NCBI GenBank assembly: GCA_964357355.1
Contig: CAYHKY010000065.1
Coordinates: 1-7,771 of the forward strand
DNA length: 7,771 bases
DNA from: CAYHKY01 sp964357355
GTDB lineage: Bacteria > Patescibacteriota > Microgenomatia > UBA10105
Direction of reading: 5' to 3'
Part shown: piece after piece, positions 5,612 through 7,771 of the stretch
How positions within the stretch are numbered: position 1 is the stretch's first letter
How the letters are laid out: each line of letters begins with the position of its first letter
Notes under the pieces: generated by a model
Told to the model about the DNA's origin: nothing
What the model saw: the letters and a program-made list of their open reading frames with translations, nothing else
Databases searched by the model: none
Translations under genes and position numbers: made by a program

Positions 5612-6046
5612 ATGAACAAATTTAATTTTACTACTATTAACGGTAGGAAGCTTTATGAAATTCCGGATGATGTTTGTCAATCATTACTGTCAAAAGGAAA
5701 CACTGCCCTCGCCCAGTGTTATCCAAATGCAAGTGAAGGGTTTGCGGTCGCTGTTTTGACCGCAAATGGAAATGTCTATACCGGTGCATCCTATAAATCA
5801 GAAACATATACTCTTACTATGCATTCTGAAGCTGTTGCACTGGCACACGCTGCTCAACATGGGGATAAAGAAATCATAGCCATCACCGGCCCCAACTGTC
5901 ATATTTGTAAACAATTGATTTGGGAAAGCAGCTTAAACTCAGGTATAGAAATTATTGTAATAATGAAAGATCGGGGAAAGATTATTAAGGAACCTATTTC
6001 TAAAATGATGCCGTACCCCTGGCCTGATGCGCTTGGAAATAAGTAA
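5612..6046 (+). CDS. cytidine-deaminase-like zinc hydrolase
   Basis: A 144-residue protein, close to the length of homotetrameric cytidine deaminases. The catalytic signature is HSEAVALAHA, with H71 as zinc ligand and E73 as proton shuttle. The second zinc motif is PNCHICKQLIWE (C96 and C99). The usual form is P-C-x-x-C-R-Q; here Asn lies between Pro and the first Cys and the Arg is Lys. Upstream, YTGASYKSETYTLTM matches the substrate-loop region before the first motif. The His-type first ligand is shared with blasticidin-S- and other non-housekeeping deaminases. The substrate is thus uncertain: cytidine, deoxycytidine or a modified or antibiotic nucleoside. No Shine-Dalgarno sequence is visible; the upstream 36 bases are very AT-rich. 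The gene follows boundary element E, but no matching element closes it on the right; a different stem-loop element does. Confidence 0.85.
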   Translation: MNKFNFTTINGRKLYEIPDDVCQSLLSKGNTALAQCYPNASEGFAVAVLTANGNVYTGASYKSETYTLTMHSEAVALAHAAQHGDKEIIAITGPNCHICKQLIWESSLNSGIEIIVIMKDRGKIIKEPISKMMPYPWPDALGNK

Positions 6047-6068
6047 TAAAGTTATTTATAGACACATC

Positions 6069-6139
6069 TATATACCCGTCTTACGCTGGTTTGTCCCGAT
6101 TTAATCGGGACTAAAGCAGCTTAGAGGGGTATATGGCCG
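6069..6139 (+). repeat. structured element F1 with nested hairpin
   Basis: The outer stem ATATACCC (6070-6077) / GGGTATAT (6127-6134) and the middle pairing GCTG (6085-6088) / CAGC (6117-6120) enclose a perfect 8-base-pair hairpin, GTCCCGAT-TTA-ATCGGGAC (6093-6111). The flanks TATACCCGTCTTAC and TATGGCCG recur, nearly unchanged, at 6568-6581 and 6617-6623 around a different central palindrome. There is no T-run, so it is not a plain terminator of the deaminase gene. The rest of 6047-6317 contains no gene that I can support. Confidence 0.7.
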
Positions 6140-6277
6140 GAACAATTTCAAGTATGTAGGCTATAGCATCAGCCCGTCTTGCCTATTTTCCGTTTAACTT
6201 CTACATTTACTAACTAATAATGTTTTCAATACGTATATATCCTTCATCTGAGCATGATTTTGCTGAATTTGCTAAAA

Positions 6278-6307
6278 TTGGGACAAGTAAGATGTGATCT
6301 ATATAAA
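6278..6307 (+). promoter_or_regulatory. putative promoter of the tRNA locus
   Basis: TTGGGA (6278-6283) and TATAAA (6302-6307) are separated by 18 bases. Transcription would start about 10 bases before, or at, the first base of the tRNA at 6318. Confidence 0.5.
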
Positions 6308-6350
6308 ATATACCTAAGCCCCTTTAGCTCAGTGGCAGAGCAGCGGTATC

Positions 6351-6514
6351 GTCCCAGCACCATCTTTCTGATTTGTTATAATCAGAAGTAGATATGCGGG
6401 ATCCCGTACATTTAGGCCGTCTTAGCTCAGTTGGTAGAGCAACGCTTTCGTAAAGCGTAGGTCGTCGGTTCGATCCCGACAGACGGCTCAAGAAGACGGC
6501 TAAATGGTACTGGG
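6351..6514 (+). other. structured insert carrying a tRNA
   Basis: Boundaries are given for the CAU solution and shift by one or two bases for the others. The ends pair as an extension of the anticodon arm: CCCAG (6353-6357) with CTGGG (6510-6514), then CCAT (6360-6363) with ATGG (6504-6507). Inside are a perfect 8-base-pair hairpin (6366-6387), a 5-base-pair hairpin with loop GATC (6395-6408), the complete tRNA-Thr, and a repeat of the tRNA's last eight bases (AGACGGCT, 6494-6501). Without the tRNA only about 91 bases remain. That is too small for a group I intron, and no P7-like core is seen. Confidence 0.65.
6416..6488 (+). tRNA. tRNA-Thr(CGU)
   Basis: All stems pair perfectly: acceptor GCCGTCT (6416-6422) / AGACGGC (6481-6487), D-arm GCTC/GAGC (6425-6428/6437-6440), anticodon arm ACGCT-TTCGTAA-AGCGT (6442-6458) and T-arm GTCGG-TTCGATC-CCGAC (6464-6480). 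The anticodon CGT is at 6449-6451 and reads ACG. The Thr identity elements G1-C72, C2-G71, G35 and U36 are present, and the discriminator is T. CCA is not encoded and must be added by the tRNA nucleotidyltransferase. The gene sits wholly inside the anticodon loop of another tRNA. Confidence 0.95.
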
Positions 6515-6566
6515 ATAAACCGTCGATGTCAGTTCGATTCTGACAAGGGGCTCAAATAAATAGTAG

Positions 6567-6623
6567 TATACCCTTCTTACTGTATCCGCCAGCTGGCGGA
6601 TCAGTCTAGAAGGAGTTATGGCC
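6567..6623 (+). repeat. structured element F2 with 16-base palindrome
   Basis: CCTTCT (6572-6577) pairs with AGAAGG (6608-6613), and ACTG (6579-6582) with CAGT (6602-6605). In the centre is the perfect palindrome TCCGCC-AGCT-GGCGGA (6585-6600). The flanking sequence matches element F1 while the central hairpin is unrelated. The 3' side carries AGAAGGAG directly before an ATGGCCG. The element lies between the tRNA locus and the Ig-like protein gene. Confidence 0.7.
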
Positions 6624-6631
6624 GTTGGCTA

Positions 6632-6637
6632 TATAAT
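6632..6637 (+). promoter_or_regulatory. -10 box of the Ig-like protein gene
   Basis: A consensus TATAAT lies 17 bases before the ATG at 6655. No good -35 is present; the expected place falls in the 3' arm of element F2. There is no Shine-Dalgarno sequence before the ATG, so the leader would be about 10 bases. Confidence 0.5.
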
Positions 6638-6654
6638 ATCTTTCACAAAAAAAC

Positions 6655-7368
6655 ATGGCGAGTTATTCACGATTATCACGAATTGAAGAACGCCGCAGCA
6701 AACGGCAATTACTATGGGTAATTTTGGGAATAGGCATAGTAATACTCCTGCTTATTACTTTGGGCATCCCTCTGGTTGCTGGAGTGAGCGCATTGCTTGG
6801 AAATCTGAATTCACAACCATTACAGGTGTCAGATGATAAGACCCCTCCATTGCCACCTCAATTTTCCACCCAAAATACTGCAACCAATAGCGCTACATAT
6901 AAAATAGAAGGATACGGAGAACCAGAAACAACCATCACGCTTATCGTTAACGGTGAAGAAGAAAAAAAATTATTGCTACCTGCTGACGGCGCGTATTCCT
7001 TCCCAGATGTTAACCTGGTAGGTGGAGAAAATTTAATCTACGGTAAGTTGACAGATGCGGCCGGAAATACCAGCAGTGATTCCGATATACTTACAATAAC
7101 ATATAAAAAAACCGGCCCTAAATTAGAAATAACGGATCCGCAGGAAGGCCAAACTTTTGCTAAAAACCAACAGGAAATCAGCATAAAAGGGACCACAGAC
7201 CCAAATACCTCGGTAACCATCAATGATCGATTTGTGAAAGTAAACGATGATGGAACGTTTGAGTACAAGTTGAAACTGGCAGACGGTGAAAATACACTTG
7301 TGATCCTAGCTCGTGATAGTGCCGAAAATATTACTAAAGTCGAAAAGAAGGTGACCTACCAACCCTGA
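6655..7368 (+). CDS. single-pass membrane protein with two Ig-like extracellular repeats
   Basis: A 237-residue protein. A positively charged cytoplasmic N-terminus (MASYSRLSRIEERRSKRQ) is followed by one hydrophobic helix at about 19-45 and a proline-rich linker (DKTPPLPPQF, 61-70). Two bacterial Ig-like repeats follow, at about 78-150 and 157-235. Each has the pattern 'ATYKIEGYGEPETTITLIVN ... GENLIYGKLTDAAGN' and 'EISIKGTTDPNTSVTIN ... GENTLVILARDSAEN'. Such folds occur in cell-surface and adhesion proteins and in polysaccharide-enzyme accessory domains. The protein is probably anchored in the membrane with its repeats outside. I recall similar 'short basic N-terminus, one helix, two Ig-like repeats' proteins as widespread in Microgenomates. 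The exact function is unknown. Its 3' end overlaps the convergent gene by 35 bases. Confidence 0.85.
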   Translation: MASYSRLSRIEERRSKRQLLWVILGIGIVILLLITLGIPLVAGVSALLGNLNSQPLQVSDDKTPPLPPQFSTQNTATNSATYKIEGYGEPETTITLIVNGEEEKKLLLPADGAYSFPDVNLVGGENLIYGKLTDAAGNTSSDSDILTITYKKTGPKLEITDPQEGQTFAKNQQEISIKGTTDPNTSVTINDRFVKVNDDGTFEYKLKLADGENTLVILARDSAENITKVEKKVTYQP

Positions 7369-7771
7369 CTCCTGTTACTATCCATAACCACATCATCACC
7401 CAAGGATAAAAAAGGCTGTTATCAAAAAAGCTATGCACTGCTACTGCGGTTAAAGTGATTAAGAGTATTTCTTTTTCATGTGTGGACTCAAATAATTTCC
7501 GCCAGATCCAAAAATAAGAGAGTAATCCCGCAATTCCGGTTGTTGCTAAAATAAAGAAATAGCTGTTATGGAATCCTGCTCCGGAATGAGATACTTGAGT
7601 GGAACCGGCAACAATTTCAGTCTTTTCCCGCACATATCGCAAAGTATCAAATCCTACCCCAATAATTGGAGATTTAAGAAACAAGTTCATTGCCTCCTGA
7701 CTATTAGTGATGCGCGATTCTACAGAAATTATCCGTTCCAAACGCACCCCTTCACCAGATGGACGGGGTAA
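7334..7771 (-). CDS. O-antigen ligase/polymerase-like membrane protein, 3' part
   Basis: The frame is open from the right edge of the window to a TAG at 7334-7336, giving 145 residues. The GTG at 7747-7745 is only an internal codon; the true start lies outside the window. The fragment has the C-terminal signature of the Wzy/WaaL (O-antigen ligase) superfamily. A loop has conserved arginines and 'SPIIGVGFDTLR', then 'GFHNSYFFILATTGIAGLL' with the usual His-Asn before a membrane helix. Two more helices follow (EILLITLTAVAVHSFF and PWVMMWLWIVTGV). Such proteins transfer or polymerise undecaprenyl-linked glycans at the outer face of the membrane; in CPR bacteria they probably act on surface polysaccharide. 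The last residues (RVGRSPSFRL) overlap the convergent Ig-like gene. Confidence 0.8.
   Translation of the reverse strand, partial: LPRPSGEGVRLERIISVESRITNSQEAMNLFLKSPIIGVGFDTLRYVREKTEIVAGSTQVSHSGAGFHNSYFFILATTGIAGLLSYFWIWRKLFESTHEKEILLITLTAVAVHSFFDNSLFYPWVMMWLWIVTGVRVGRSPSFRL

Larger units (their letters stand above)
6318..6552 (+). tRNA. interrupted tRNA with a 164-base insert in the anticodon loop
   Basis: The two ends form one complete cloverleaf. The acceptor stem is GCCCCTT (6318-6324) / AAGGGGC (6545-6551), with T73 at 6552. The D-arm is GCTC/GAGC (6327-6330/6338-6341). The anticodon stem is GCGGT (6343-6347) / ACCGT (6519-6523), and the T-arm is GTCAG-TTCGATT-CTGAC (6528-6544). Removing 164 bases restores a 7-base anticodon loop, but the exact junction is ambiguous. 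ATC|ATAA gives CAU (Met or Ile2), AT|GATAA gives GAU (Ile), and ATCG|TAA or ATCGT|AA gives CGU (Thr). Discriminator T and the G1-C72, C2-G71 pairs would suit Thr; the CAUAA or GAUAA loops are classic for Met or Ile. No CCA is encoded. Whether the RNA is spliced or the gene is dead is unknown. Confidence 0.7.

Noticed and set aside
6351..6514. Self-splicing group I intron in the tRNA
   Set aside because: Only about 91 bases remain outside the nested tRNA, and I find no P3-P7-like core. One junction does satisfy the U/G end rule, but size argues strongly against it.
6585..6600. Rho-independent terminator at the 16-base palindrome
   Set aside because: No T-run follows. The palindrome sits inside a larger conserved stem shared with the element at 6069.
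7568..7771. Plus-strand frame at the right edge
   Set aside because: It lies antisense to the O-antigen-ligase-like coding sequence, whose protein motifs are clear.

Overview
The window looks like accessory DNA from a member of the Candidate Phyla Radiation (Patescibacteria), most likely Microgenomates-like. This is inferred from the moderate AT richness, the short leaders with -10 boxes only 8-11 bases from the start codon, an interrupted tRNA gene, tRNAs without an encoded CCA, and a single-helix membrane protein with two Ig-like repeats (6655-7368) of a kind I associate with that group. I could not run any database search.

Left part (1-5575). Short sequences resembling the 3' end of a tRNA recur on the plus strand. 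Each is about 30 bases long, starts with a T-loop-like GGTTCGA and ends in CCAGCTCCA or a close variant. They end at 56, 3649, 4154, 4817 and 5575. They cut the region into units that mostly hold one gene each: a small membrane protein, then a MutT/Nudix hydrolase, then a P-loop nucleotide-kinase-like protein. A cytidine-deaminase-like gene follows the last site. The first unit is larger. It holds a minus-strand zinc-ribbon/PIN-like protein and, divergent from it, a ribbon-helix-helix/zinc-ribbon regulator overlapping a UbiB/ABC1-family kinase gene. Three of the sites (ends 3649, 4817, 5575) are preceded by a second conserved block of 41 bases, and the two blocks carry inverted-repeat arms that could close a stem. 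No recombinase gene is in the window. The layout resembles a cassette array or serial integration at a tRNA end, without canonical integron attC cores.

Middle part (6047-6654). Two related stem-loop elements (6069-6139 and 6567-6623) share flanks but have different central hairpins. They bracket a tRNA locus in which a complete tRNA-Thr(CGU) lies inside the anticodon loop of a second tRNA. The outer tRNA keeps every stem once a 164-base insert is removed.

Right part (6655-7771). A chromosomal-looking surface-protein gene converges on, and overlaps by 35 bases, the 3' end of an O-antigen ligase/polymerase-like gene that runs off the window.

Functional reading (inference). The units carry cargo genes with their own promoters. 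Three neighbours (Nudix, P-loop kinase, cytidine deaminase) all suggest nucleotide handling. The divergent PIN-like/RHH pair has structured, operator-like DNA between its promoters, suggesting joint regulation.
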